Shown in pieces: positions 36,739-45,092 of a DNA stretch of 64,000 nucleotides. The notes beneath the pieces were generated by a model. The model saw only the letters and a list, made by a program, of their open reading frames with translations, ran no database searches and was not told the DNA's origin. The DNA is from an uncultured Steroidobacter sp. (lineage in GTDB: Bacteria > Pseudomonadota > Gammaproteobacteria > Steroidobacterales > Steroidobacteraceae), in the NCBI GenBank assembly GCA_938008435.1, contig CALLKK010000015.1:1-64000 (forward strand), written 5' to 3'. The position numbers and the translations under genes were made by a program. Every line of letters starts with the position of its first letter. Position 1 is the stretch's first letter.

Positions 36739-38931
36739 ATGAGCGACGATCTGGTCAACATCGAAGTCAACGGCGTGCCGATGAAGGCGCGCAAGGGACA
36801 GATGGTCATCCAAGTCACGGATGCCCATGGTGTCTACGTGCCGCGCTTCTGCTACCACGAGAAGCTCTCGGTCGCGGCGAACTGCCGCATGTGTCTCGTG
36901 GAGATCGAAAAGGCGCCTAAGCCGCTGCCCGCCTGCGCAACGCCCGTGGCAGAGGGCATGAAGATCTTCACGAAGTCGCCGAAGGCGATCGCCGCGCAGC
37001 GGGCCGTGATGGAGTTCCTGCTCATCAACCATCCGCTCGACTGTCCGATCTGCGATCAGGGCGGCGAGTGCGAGCTGCAGGACCTGGCGCTCGGCTTCGG
37101 ACGCGACATCTCGCGCTACAGCGAGCGCAAGCGGGTCGTGAAGGACAAGAACTTGGGCCCGCTCGTCTCGACGGACATGACGCGTTGCATTCACTGCACG
37201 CGCTGCGTGCGCTTCACGCAGGAGATCCAAGGCTTCCAGCAGCTAGGCACGATCGGCCGCGGCGAGATGACCGAGATCGGCACGTTCATCGAGCGCAGCG
37301 TCGAGCACGAGCTGTCGGCCAACATCATCGATCTGTGTCCGGTCGGCGCGCTCAACAACAAGCCGTATCGTTATCGCGCCCGCGCGTGGGAGATGACGCA
37401 GCATCCGCTCGTCTCGCCGCACGACAGCGTCGGCACGAATATCTACGCGCACGTGCTGCGCGGACGCATCATGCGCATCGTGCCGCGTCCGAACGAAGAA
37501 GTTAACGAGACGTGGATCGCCGACCGCGATCGCTTCAGCTATCAAGGCATCTACAGCGACGACCGGCTGATGAAGCCGCTCGTGCGCGAGAACGGCGTGT
37601 GGCAGGAGACCGATTGGGAGAGCGCGCTGGCGCTCGCAGCCGAGCGTCTTGCCAAGGTCGCCAAGCAGCACGGCGGCGGTCAGATCGGCGCGCTTGCGGC
37701 GCCGACCTCGACGCTCGAAGAGCTTTATCTGGTGGGGAAGATCGCGCGCGGTCTCGGCAGCTCGAACATCGATCATCGGCTGCGGCGCGTCGACTTCCGC
37801 GACGAAGCGAGCGAGCCGCTGTATCCGGGACTCGGTTGCTCGATCGTGGATCTCGAGCGTGCGCGCGGCGTGCTCGTGGTCGGCTCGAATCTGCGCGCGG
37901 AAGTACCGCTCATCGCTCACCGTGTGCGCAAGGCAGCGGTGCGCGGCGGCGCAGCGGTGTCGTTCATCAATCCGGTGCGCTACCAGTATTTCTTCCCGAT
38001 CGCCGCGTACCTCACGTCGAACGGCGTCGGAATGCTCGATCACCTCATCGCCGTTACGGCAGCCGCCGTGGGCGCGAGCGGCCGACAGGCGCCGGAATCG
38101 GTCGCAGCTCTGGTCGCGAATGCTCAGCCGTCGCAGGCGCATACCGCTGTGGCACAGCAGCTGCTGAGCGGTGAGCGTCAGCACATCCTGTTGGGCGCTC
38201 TGGCGCAGCGCGATCCGGCGTTCGCAGATCTGCGTCTCGTCGCAGAGGCGCTCGCGCAGGTGACGGGTGCGACGTTGGGCTATCTGCCGGAAGGCGGCAA
38301 CGCGGTCGGCGCGTGCCTTGCGGGCGTGTTGCCGCATCGCGCGGCAGCGGGTCGCGCAGTGCAGGCGCCGGGTCTCAATCTGGCCGACATGGTCGCGGCG
38401 CGTCTGCGGGCGTACATCGTGTTCGGCGCGATCGAGCCGTCGCTCGACATCTCCGTCCCGGGCGCATTGGAAGCCTTCAAGGCGGCCGAGTGCGTGATCG
38501 CATTGTCGCCGTACGGCAGTGCGCGCGAATACGCCGACATCATCCTGCCGATCGGCACGTTCGCGGAAACCTCGGGCACCTACGTCAACCTGGAAGGACG
38601 CTGGCAGAGCGTGCCCGGTGCCGCGCGCCCGGTCGGCGAGGCGCGCCCGGGTTGGAAGGTGCTACGAGTGCTCGGCAATCTCTTGAACCTTTCCGGCTTC
38701 GAGTACACGAGCTCGGAAGAGATCACGGAAGAAGTGCGTGCGCAGATCGCCGAAGCGCCGGCTTTCGAGCCGCGCGGATCGCTTCGCACGTTGCAGTCGG
38801 TGAGCACGTCGCATGCGGCCGACCCGCAGAACGATGTGCCGATTTATCAAGTTGATGCCATCGTCCGTCGCGCCATGTCGCTGCAAGAAACGGCGGCGGG
38901 TATCGAAGGCCGTCGAGGTCGGAACGCATGA
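36739..38931 (+). CDS. nuoG: NuoG, complex I subunit G (75 kDa)
   Basis: The 730-residue protein has an N-terminal [2Fe-2S] ferredoxin domain (PRFCYHEKLSVAANCRMCLVEI, then LPACATPV), His/Cys ligands of cluster N5 (HPLDCPICDQGGECELQD), and the 4Fe-4S N4 set CIHCTRCVRF with a later LCPVGAL. The rest is a molybdopterin-oxidoreductase-like domain without a cofactor. Length is shorter than E. coli NuoG (908) but usual for other proteobacteria. It is in the N-module. The ribosome-binding region is replaced by heptanucleotide repeats. The end overlaps nuoH (ATGA). Confidence 0.97.
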   Translation: MSDDLVNIEVNGVPMKARKGQMVIQVTDAHGVYVPRFCYHEKLSVAANCRMCLVEIEKAPKPLPACATPVAEGMKIFTKSPKAIAAQRAVMEFLLINHPLDCPICDQGGECELQDLALGFGRDISRYSERKRVVKDKNLGPLVSTDMTRCIHCTRCVRFTQEIQGFQQLGTIGRGEMTEIGTFIERSVEHELSANIIDLCPVGALNNKPYRYRARAWEMTQHPLVSPHDSVGTNIYAHVLRGRIMRIVPRPNEEVNETWIADRDRFSYQGIYSDDRLMKPLVRENGVWQETDWESALALAAERLAKVAKQHGGGQIGALAAPTSTLEELYLVGKIARGLGSSNIDHRLRRVDFRDEASEPLYPGLGCSIVDLERARGVLVVGSNLRAEVPLIAHRVRKAAVRGGAAVSFINPVRYQYFFPIAAYLTSNGVGMLDHLIAVTAAAVGASGRQAPESVAALVANAQPSQAHTAVAQQLLSGERQHILLGALAQRDPAFADLRLVAEALAQVTGATLGYLPEGGNAVGACLAGVLPHRAAAGRAVQAPGLNLADMVAARLRAYIVFGAIEPSLDISVPGALEAFKAAECVIALSPYGSAREYADIILPIGTFAETSGTYVNLEGRWQSVPGAARPVGEARPGWKVLRVLGNLLNLSGFEYTSSEEITEEVRAQIAEAPAFEPRGSLRTLQSVSTSHAADPQNDVPIYQVDAIVRRAMSLQETAAGIEGRRGRNA

Positions 38932-39998
38932 GTCCTGAATTCGCAGCTAGCTGGCTTGGTGATAGCTGGCCGCAGTGGCTGCAGGCCACTGTGCTCTACG
39001 GCGTCATCGCCGTTGTCCTGTTCATCAGCATCATTCTGATGATGGCGTTCCTGACGCTCATCGAGCGACGCGTCATCGGTTCGATTCAGGCACGTATCGG
39101 TCCGAACCGCGTGGGCTTCAACGGCATCGGACAGCCGTTCGCCGACGTGCTCAAGCTCCTCGTCAAGGAGATCATCATCCCGGCGAACGCGAGCAAGCTG
39201 CTCTTCATCGTCGCGCCGCTGCTCGCGCTCGTGCCGGCGCTCTGTACGTGGGCGGTGGTGCCGTTCGCGCCGGGCTTTACGATCGCGGACGTGAACGCGG
39301 GGCTGCTGTATATCCTCGCGCTCACCTCGGCCGGCGTGTACGGCGTGATTCTTGCGGGTTGGTCGGCCAACTCGAAGTACGCGTTCTTAGGCGCAATGCG
39401 CGCCGCAGCGCAGATGGTCGCTTACGAAATCGCGATGGGCTTTGCGCTCGTCGGCGTGGTGATGGCGGCCGGATCGCTCAATCTCGGCGAGATCATCGAG
39501 GCGCAGCGCGGCGGACCGCTCAGCTACTTCTTCTGGTGGCTGATCCCGCTGTTCGTCGTCTACTTCATTTCGGGCATCGCGGAGACCAACCGCGCGCCGT
39601 TCGACGTCGTCGAAGGCGAGTCCGAGATCGTGGCGGGCTTCCACGTCGAGTACTCGGGCATGGCGTTCGCCGTGTTCTTCGTGGCCGAGTACGTGAACAT
39701 GATCCTGATCTCGGCGCTCACCTCGATCTTCTTCTTCGGCGGCTGGCTGTCGCCGTTCGAGGGCTATCCGTTGCCGAGCTGGCTTGCCTGGCTCGGGGCG
39801 CCGAGCTTCATCTGGCTGTTCGTCAAGGTCTGGTTCTTCCTGTTCTGCTTCCTCTGGTTCCGCGCGACGTTCCCGCGGTACCGCTACGATCAGATCATGC
39901 GGCTCGGCTGGAAGGTATTCATTCCCGTCACGCTCGTGTGGATCTTCGTCGAGGGGTTGCTCTGGTACTTCAAGATCGGGCCGTGGGCCGGTGCCTGA
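38928..39998 (+). CDS. nuoH: NuoH, complex I subunit H
   Basis: The 356-residue protein has eight or more membrane helices. The signature ERRVIGSIQARIGPNRVGFNGIGQPFADVLKLLVKE is followed by WSANSKYAFLGAMRAAAQMVAYEIAMG and AETNRAPFDVVEGESEIVAGFHVEYSG. The conserved Glu-rich loop lines the quinone cavity. It anchors the peripheral arm to the membrane. The start overlaps the nuoG stop in ATGA. A strong hairpin follows in the spacer to nuoI. Confidence 0.98.
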   Translation: MSPEFAASWLGDSWPQWLQATVLYGVIAVVLFISIILMMAFLTLIERRVIGSIQARIGPNRVGFNGIGQPFADVLKLLVKEIIIPANASKLLFIVAPLLALVPALCTWAVVPFAPGFTIADVNAGLLYILALTSAGVYGVILAGWSANSKYAFLGAMRAAAQMVAYEIAMGFALVGVVMAAGSLNLGEIIEAQRGGPLSYFFWWLIPLFVVYFISGIAETNRAPFDVVEGESEIVAGFHVEYSGMAFAVFFVAEYVNMILISALTSIFFFGGWLSPFEGYPLPSWLAWLGAPSFIWLFVKVWFFLFCFLWFRATFPRYRYDQIMRLGWKVFIPVTLVWIFVEGLLWYFKIGPWAGA

Positions 39999-40014
39999 GA
40001 AGCCAAGAGGAAAC

Positions 40015-40046
40015 GCGTTGCCGTCTGTCAGTAGGGCGGGCAACGC
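40015..40046 (+). other. Perfect 8-bp stem-loop between nuoH and nuoI
   Basis: GCGTTGCC (40015-40022) pairs exactly with GGCAACGC (40039-40046) around a 16-nt loop, 12 bp before the nuoI start. No U-run follows. It may stabilise or help process the operon mRNA, or limit access to the nuoI ribosome-binding site. Confidence 0.6.
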
Positions 40047-40058
40047 CGAGGTAAAGCG

Positions 40059-40550
40059 ATGAAAACGCCTGCGAGTTTCTTCAAGACGTTCTTTCTGACC
40101 GAGCTCCTGGTCGGTCTGTTCGTCACGTTCCGGCAGTTCGCCTTCCGCCCGAACGTGACGGTGCAGTACCCAGAGGAGAAGACGCCGCAATCGCCGCGCT
40201 ATCGCGGCCTGCATGCGCAGCGTCGTTATCCGAACGGTCAGGAGCGCTGCATCGCCTGCAAGCTGTGCGAGGCGGTCTGCCCGGCGCTTGCGATCACGAT
40301 CGAATCCGACGTGTCCGCGGACGGCACGCGCCGTACGACGCGTTACGACATCGACCTGTTCAAGTGCATCTACTGCGGCTATTGCGAGGAAGCGTGCCCG
40401 GTGGATGCGATCGTGCTGACGCGAATCCATGAGTACCACATGGAGAATCGCGGCGAGAACATCTTCACCAAGGACAAGCTGCTCGCTATCGGCGATCGCT
40501 ACGAGGCGATGATTGCGGCCGACAAAGCGGCGGACGCAAGGTATCGGTAA
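40059..40550 (+). CDS. nuoI: NuoI, complex I subunit I (two 4Fe-4S)
   Basis: The 163-residue ferredoxin-like protein has two CxxCxxCxxxCP motifs: Cys64, 67, 70 and 74 (CIACKLCEAVCP) and Cys103, 106, 109 and 113 (CIYCGYCEEACP). These carry clusters N6a and N6b in the electron path to N2. An amphipathic N-terminus (SFFKTFFLTELLVGLFVTFRQF) associates with the membrane. The gene is intact and of usual length. Confidence 0.98.
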   Translation: MKTPASFFKTFFLTELLVGLFVTFRQFAFRPNVTVQYPEEKTPQSPRYRGLHAQRRYPNGQERCIACKLCEAVCPALAITIESDVSADGTRRTTRYDIDLFKCIYCGYCEEACPVDAIVLTRIHEYHMENRGENIFTKDKLLAIGDRYEAMIAADKAADARYR

Positions 40551-40561
40551 CGAGGAGACAA

Positions 40562-40589
40562 GCGGATCGCGGATAGCGGATAGCGCGCA
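40562..40589. repeat. Heptanucleotide repeat in the nuoI-nuoJ spacer
   Basis: GCGGATC is followed by two GCGGATA copies (40562-40582) and a degenerate GCGCGCA (40583-40589). The tract sits between a good Shine-Dalgarno-like GAGGAG (40552-40557) and the nuoJ ATG (40593), pushing them 35 nt apart. Confidence 0.82.
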
Positions 40590-40592
40590 ACC

Positions 40593-41195
40593 ATGACCCT
40601 CACAGAAATCCTTTTCTATACATTCTCCGCCGTGCTCATCGTGGCAGCGGTCGGCGTCATTACGGCGCGTAACCCGGTGCACGCGGCACTGTTTCTGGTT
40701 CTCGCGTTCTGTAACAGCGCCGTGCTGTGGCTGCTCATGGAGGCGGAGTTCCTGGCGATCGTGCTCGTGCTCGTCTACGTGGGCGCGGTCATGGTGCTGT
40801 TCCTGTTCGTGGTGATGATGCTCGACATCAACATCGCGCAGATGCGCGAGGGTTTCACGCGCTATGCGCCGCTCGGCATCATCGTGGCACTGCTCGTCAT
40901 CGCCGAGATCGCGAGCGTCGTCTGGGTCAAGCGGCTCGGTCTGGAAGAGGCGGCGCCGGCCGTGTTCGCTGCCGGTCCTGACTACAGCAATACGCGCGCG
41001 CTCGGCGAGCTGCTCTACAGCAAGTATCTCTATCCGTTCGAACTGGCAGCCATGCTGCTGCTGCTCGCGATCGTCGCCGCGATCACGCTGACCATGCGTC
41101 GTCGCCGCGGAGCGAAGCAGCAGGACGTCGCCGCGCAGGTGGCGGTGCGTCCGCAGGACCGCGTGCGGCTCGTCAAGATGCAACCGGAGAAGTGA
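40593..41195 (+). CDS. nuoJ: NuoJ, complex I subunit J
   Basis: The 200-residue membrane protein has about five helices. It contains the conserved ARNPVHAALFLVLAFCNSAVLWLLMEAEFLAIVLVLVYVGAVMVLFLFVVMMLDI, including the Glu and pi-bulge region of helix 3 in the proton path. A basic C-terminal tail follows the last helix. The start codon has only repeat sequence in front of it, and a displaced GAGGAG. It runs into nuoK with no spacing. Confidence 0.97.
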   Translation: MTLTEILFYTFSAVLIVAAVGVITARNPVHAALFLVLAFCNSAVLWLLMEAEFLAIVLVLVYVGAVMVLFLFVVMMLDINIAQMREGFTRYAPLGIIVALLVIAEIASVVWVKRLGLEEAAPAVFAAGPDYSNTRALGELLYSKYLYPFELAAMLLLLAIVAAITLTMRRRRGAKQQDVAAQVAVRPQDRVRLVKMQPEK

Positions 41196-41197
41196 GC

Positions 41198-41503
41198 ATG
41201 ATCCCGCTCGAATTCGTCTTGATGCTGGCGGGCCTGCTGTTTGCCTTGAGCGTCGCGGGCATCTTCCTGAACCGCAAGAACGTGATCCTGCTGCTCATGT
41301 GCATCGAGCTCATGCTGCTCGCGGTGAACTTCAATTTCGTCGCGTTCGCGCGGCAGCTCGGCGACCTGAACGGGCAGATCTACGTGTTCTTCATCATGAC
41401 GGTGGCGGCGGCAGAGTCGGCCATCGGGCTTGCGATCTTGGTGGTCTTGTTCCGCGAGAAGAAGAGCATCAACGTCGAAGAGCTGGATGAGATGAAAGGC
41501 TAA
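41198..41503 (+). CDS. nuoK: NuoK, complex I subunit K
   Basis: The 101-residue protein has three membrane helices and the conserved membrane glutamates in LLLMCIELMLLAVNFNF and AAAESAIGLAILV. It is homologous to MrpC antiporter subunits and helps move protons. I chose ATG 41198 (MIPLEFVL), with GGAGA 7 nt before it. A GTG two codons upstream would overlap the nuoJ stop. Confidence 0.97.
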   Translation: MIPLEFVLMLAGLLFALSVAGIFLNRKNVILLLMCIELMLLAVNFNFVAFARQLGDLNGQIYVFFIMTVAAAESAIGLAILVVLFREKKSINVEELDEMKG

Positions 41504-41518
41504 CGAAGAAGAAGTGCC

Positions 41519-43537
41519 GTGATTCAACAATCCGTTCTCCTCACCATCGTCTTGGCGCCGCTCATTGCGGCGATACTTGCGGGGATCTTCGGCCGCTTCA
41601 TCGGTCGCGTCGGCGCGCATACCGTTACGATCGGTGGCGTCGCGCTCTCGTTCGCGCTCTCGGCGTGGGTGCTCAAGCTGTTGCTCGTCGACGGCGCGCC
41701 GTCGGTCAACGAGACCGTCTACACCTGGCTCGTGAGCGACGGCATCCGCATGGAAGTGGGCTTCCTCGTCGACCGTCTGACCGCCTTGATGATGGTGGTC
41801 GTCACGTTCGTGTCGCTGTGCGTGCACGTCTACACCATCGGCTACATGCACGACGATCCGGGCTACCAGCGCTTCTTCTCGTATATCTCGCTGTTCACCT
41901 TCTCGATGCTGATGCTCGTGATGGCGAACAACTTCCTGCAGCTGTTCTTCGGCTGGGAAGCGGTGGGCTTGGTGTCCTATCTGCTCATCGGCTTCTGGTA
42001 CACCCGTCCGTCGGCCATCTTCGCTAACCTCAAGGCCTTCCTCGTCAATCGTGTCGGCGACTTCGGCTTCGTGCTCGGTATCGCCGGCGTGGTTTATTTC
42101 ACGGGCTCGCTCGACTACCAGACGGTCTTCGGCCTGCGCGAGACGATCGCGGCGAACACGCTCGAGATCATTCCGGGCGTCGAATGGCAGGCGATCACCG
42201 TGATCTGCATCCTGTTGTTCGTCGGCGCCATGGGCAAGTCCGCGCAGGTGCCGTTGCACGTGTGGCTGCCCGATTCGATGGAAGGCCCGACGCCCATCTC
42301 GGCGCTGATTCACGCCGCGACGATGGTGACCGCGGGCATCTTCATGGTGGCGCGCATGTCGCCGCTGTTCGAGCTGTCCGAGACCGCGCTCTCGACCGTG
42401 CTCGTGATCGGCGCGACCACGGCCTTCTTCATGGGCTTGGTCGGCATGGTCAACAACGACATCAAGCGAGTTGTCGCGTATTCGACCTTGTCGCAGCTCG
42501 GTTACATGACGGTGGCGCTCGGTGTGTCGGCGTATAGCGCGGCCGTGTTCCATCTGATGACGCACGCGTTCTTCAAGGCGCTGCTGTTCTTGGCGGCCGG
42601 CTCGGTGATCATCGGCATGCATCACGAGCAGGACATGCGCAAGATGGGCGGCCTGAAGAAATACATGCCGATCACGTACTGGACGGCGCTCATCGGCACG
42701 CTGGCTCTGGTGGCCGTGCCGGGCACGTCGGGCTTCTTCTCGAAGGATGCGATCATCGCTGCGACCGCCGCTTCGCACATTCCGGGTGCGCGGTATGCGT
42801 ATTGGTGCGTGCTGCTCGGCGTGTTCGTCACGTCGTTCTACAGCTTCCGGCTGATCTTCATGACCTTCCATGGTCCCGAGCGCTTTGCCGAGGCAGGGCA
42901 CGGCGATCATGCGCATGACGGGCATGGGCATGACGATCATCACGGCGAACGTCACGGTGCGCACACGCCTCACGAGAGCCCCTGGGTGGTGACTCTGCCG
43001 CTTATCGTGTTGGCGATCCCGTCGCTCTTCATCGGTTGGTTCACGATCCAGCCAGTGCTGTTCGGCGACTATTTCGGTACGGCGATCTTCGTGCAGGAGG
43101 CGCACGACACCGTCGCGCACGTGGCCGAGGAGTTCCACGGGTCGGCGGCATTCTCGCTGCACGCCTTCTTGACGGTGCCGTTCTGGCTGATGGTGGCGGG
43201 CGCTGCGAGCGCGTGGTTCCTGTACATCAAGCGGCCTGAGCTGCCGGGCGAGATCGCCAACCGCCTGTCATGGCTCTACCGGCTGCTCGCCAACAAGTAC
43301 TACGTCGATGAGCTCTACCAAGCCGTGTTCGCACGCGGCAGCCGTCGGCTCGGAACGGTGCTCTGGCGCGCGGGCGATGTCACGCTCATCGACGGCGCCG
43401 TCGTAAACGGCTCAGCGCACGTGGTGGGCTGGTTCTCGGGCGTGCTCCGGCGCCTGCAGTCCGGCTATCTCTACCACTACGCGTTCGCCATGATCATCGG
43501 CCTCTCAGCACTGCTCGCCTGGTACGTGCTGCGCTAA
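41519..43537 (+). CDS. nuoL: NuoL, complex I subunit L (antiporter-like)
   Basis: The 672-residue protein starts with GTG. It is an antiporter-like subunit with about 16 helices. Signature segments are FFGWEAVGLVSYLLIGFW, GKSAQVPLHVWLPDSMEGPTPISALIHAATMVTAGIF (with the key Lys) and HAFFKALLFLAAGSVI. A long lateral helix at the C-terminus follows the family pattern. Residues about 460-487, in a loop between helices, contain 10 His and many Asp residues (HAHDGHGHDDHH and onward). The gene lies 15 bp after nuoK. Confidence 0.98.
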   Translation: MIQQSVLLTIVLAPLIAAILAGIFGRFIGRVGAHTVTIGGVALSFALSAWVLKLLLVDGAPSVNETVYTWLVSDGIRMEVGFLVDRLTALMMVVVTFVSLCVHVYTIGYMHDDPGYQRFFSYISLFTFSMLMLVMANNFLQLFFGWEAVGLVSYLLIGFWYTRPSAIFANLKAFLVNRVGDFGFVLGIAGVVYFTGSLDYQTVFGLRETIAANTLEIIPGVEWQAITVICILLFVGAMGKSAQVPLHVWLPDSMEGPTPISALIHAATMVTAGIFMVARMSPLFELSETALSTVLVIGATTAFFMGLVGMVNNDIKRVVAYSTLSQLGYMTVALGVSAYSAAVFHLMTHAFFKALLFLAAGSVIIGMHHEQDMRKMGGLKKYMPITYWTALIGTLALVAVPGTSGFFSKDAIIAATAASHIPGARYAYWCVLLGVFVTSFYSFRLIFMTFHGPERFAEAGHGDHAHDGHGHDDHHGERHGAHTPHESPWVVTLPLIVLAIPSLFIGWFTIQPVLFGDYFGTAIFVQEAHDTVAHVAEEFHGSAAFSLHAFLTVPFWLMVAGAASAWFLYIKRPELPGEIANRLSWLYRLLANKYYVDELYQAVFARGSRRLGTVLWRAGDVTLIDGAVVNGSAHVVGWFSGVLRRLQSGYLYHYAFAMIIGLSALLAWYVLR

Positions 43538-43553
43538 CCAACGACGAAACACT

Positions 43554-45083
43554 ATGCAGTTCGATTGGCCCATTCTCAGCGTCCTCATCTGGTTGCCTAT
43601 CGCGGGCGGCCTCGTCACGCTCGCGCTCGGCGAACGGGGGATCGGTCTCGGTCGATGGGTTGCGCTCATCACCACGGCGGTCACCTTCGGGATCTCGACG
43701 CTGCTTTATACGAATTTCGATACGACGACGGCGCAGATGCAGTTCGTCGAGACGCATCAGTGGATCCCGGCGTTCAACGCGGCGTATGCGTTGGGTGTCG
43801 ACGGCTTCGCGATGCCGCTCATCATCCTGACGACCTTCGTCACGCCGCTCGTCATCATCGCGGCCTGGAAGCTCATCGAGAAGAAGCCGGCGCAGTACTT
43901 CGCCTCGTTCCTCATTCTCGAAGGAATGATGGTCGGCGTGTTCGCTTCGCTCGATGCATTGCTGTTCTACGTCTTCTGGGAAGCGATGCTGATCCCGATG
44001 TTCATCATCATCGGCATCTGGGGCGGACCGCGGCGCGTCTACGCGACGATCAAGTTCTTCCTGTACACGTTCCTCGGCTCCGTGCTGATGCTCGTGTCGC
44101 TCATCTACCTGTATCTCAAGAGCTGCGATGCGGGGCAGTGCAGCTATCTCATTGCTGATTTCCACCGTCTGCCGCTCGGTCTCAACGAGCAGATCCTGAT
44201 CTTCATCGCGTTCTTCCTGGCGTTTGCCGTGAAGGTGCCGATGTGGCCCGTGCACACCTGGCTGCCCGATGCGCACGTGGAGGCGCCGACCGGCGGCTCG
44301 GTGATCCTGGCGGCGATCATGCTCAAGATGGGCGGCTACGGCTTCCTGCGCTTCTCGCTGCCGATCACGCCGGATGCGAGCGCGCAGCTCGATTGGCTGG
44401 TGATCTCGCTGTCGCTGATCGCAGTCGTGTACATCGGCTATGTCGCGCTCGTGCAGCAGGACATGAAGAAGCTGATCGCGTATTCCTCGGTCGCGCACAT
44501 GGGCTTCGTGACGCTCGGCTCGTTCCTGGCGTTCGAGCTGCTGCGTGCGAACGGCGACGTGCGCGGCGCTGCCATGGGCATCGACGGCGCGATGGTGCAG
44601 ATGATCTCGCACGGCTTGGTCTCGGGCGCGATGTTCTTCTGCGTCGGCGTGCTCTACGACCGCGTGCACAGCCGCGAGATCGCCGCGTACGGCGGCGTCA
44701 TCAACAAGATGCCGATCTTCGCGGCGTTCGCCGTGCTGTTCGCGATGGCGAACTCCGGCTTGCCGGCGACCTCGGGCTTCGTGGGCGAGTTCCTGGTGAT
44801 CCTCGCGAGCTTCCGCGCGGACTTCTGGTACGCGTTCCTGGCAGCGATGACGCTGATCCTGGGGGCTGCTTACACGCTCTGGCTCGTCAAGCGCGTGATC
44901 TTCGGCGCCGTTGCCAACGAGAACGTGGCTGCCCTCGAAGACGTCAACGGTCGCGAGTTCTTCGTCCTGGCAGTGCTGGCCGTCGCAGTGCTCCTGCTCG
45001 GCGTGTGGCCGGCGCCGCTGCTCGACGTGATGCGCCCGACGGTCGAGAACCTGATCCAACACATTACCGTCTCCAAACTCTGA
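43554..45083 (+). CDS. nuoM: NuoM, complex I subunit M (antiporter-like)
   Basis: The 509-residue protein has about 14 helices. Conserved stretches are FYVFWEAMLIPMFIIIGIWGG with the proton-path Glu, FLAFAVKVPMWPVHTWLPDAHVEAPTGGSVILAAIMLKMGGYG with the Lys, and LIAYSSVAHMGFV. It is the middle proton-translocating subunit of the membrane arm. The ATG at 43554 follows nuoL by 16 bp. It is intact. Confidence 0.98.
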   Translation: MQFDWPILSVLIWLPIAGGLVTLALGERGIGLGRWVALITTAVTFGISTLLYTNFDTTTAQMQFVETHQWIPAFNAAYALGVDGFAMPLIILTTFVTPLVIIAAWKLIEKKPAQYFASFLILEGMMVGVFASLDALLFYVFWEAMLIPMFIIIGIWGGPRRVYATIKFFLYTFLGSVLMLVSLIYLYLKSCDAGQCSYLIADFHRLPLGLNEQILIFIAFFLAFAVKVPMWPVHTWLPDAHVEAPTGGSVILAAIMLKMGGYGFLRFSLPITPDASAQLDWLVISLSLIAVVYIGYVALVQQDMKKLIAYSSVAHMGFVTLGSFLAFELLRANGDVRGAAMGIDGAMVQMISHGLVSGAMFFCVGVLYDRVHSREIAAYGGVINKMPIFAAFAVLFAMANSGLPATSGFVGEFLVILASFRADFWYAFLAAMTLILGAAYTLWLVKRVIFGAVANENVAALEDVNGREFFVLAVLAVAVLLLGVWPAPLLDVMRPTVENLIQHITVSKL

Positions 45084-45092
45084 GCTTCGCCG

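Noticed and set aside
41030..43162. 710-codon antisense frame across nuoJ-nuoL
   Set aside because: It is composed of His/Arg/Asp-rich sequence produced by reading membrane-protein codons backwards and crosses three real genes.
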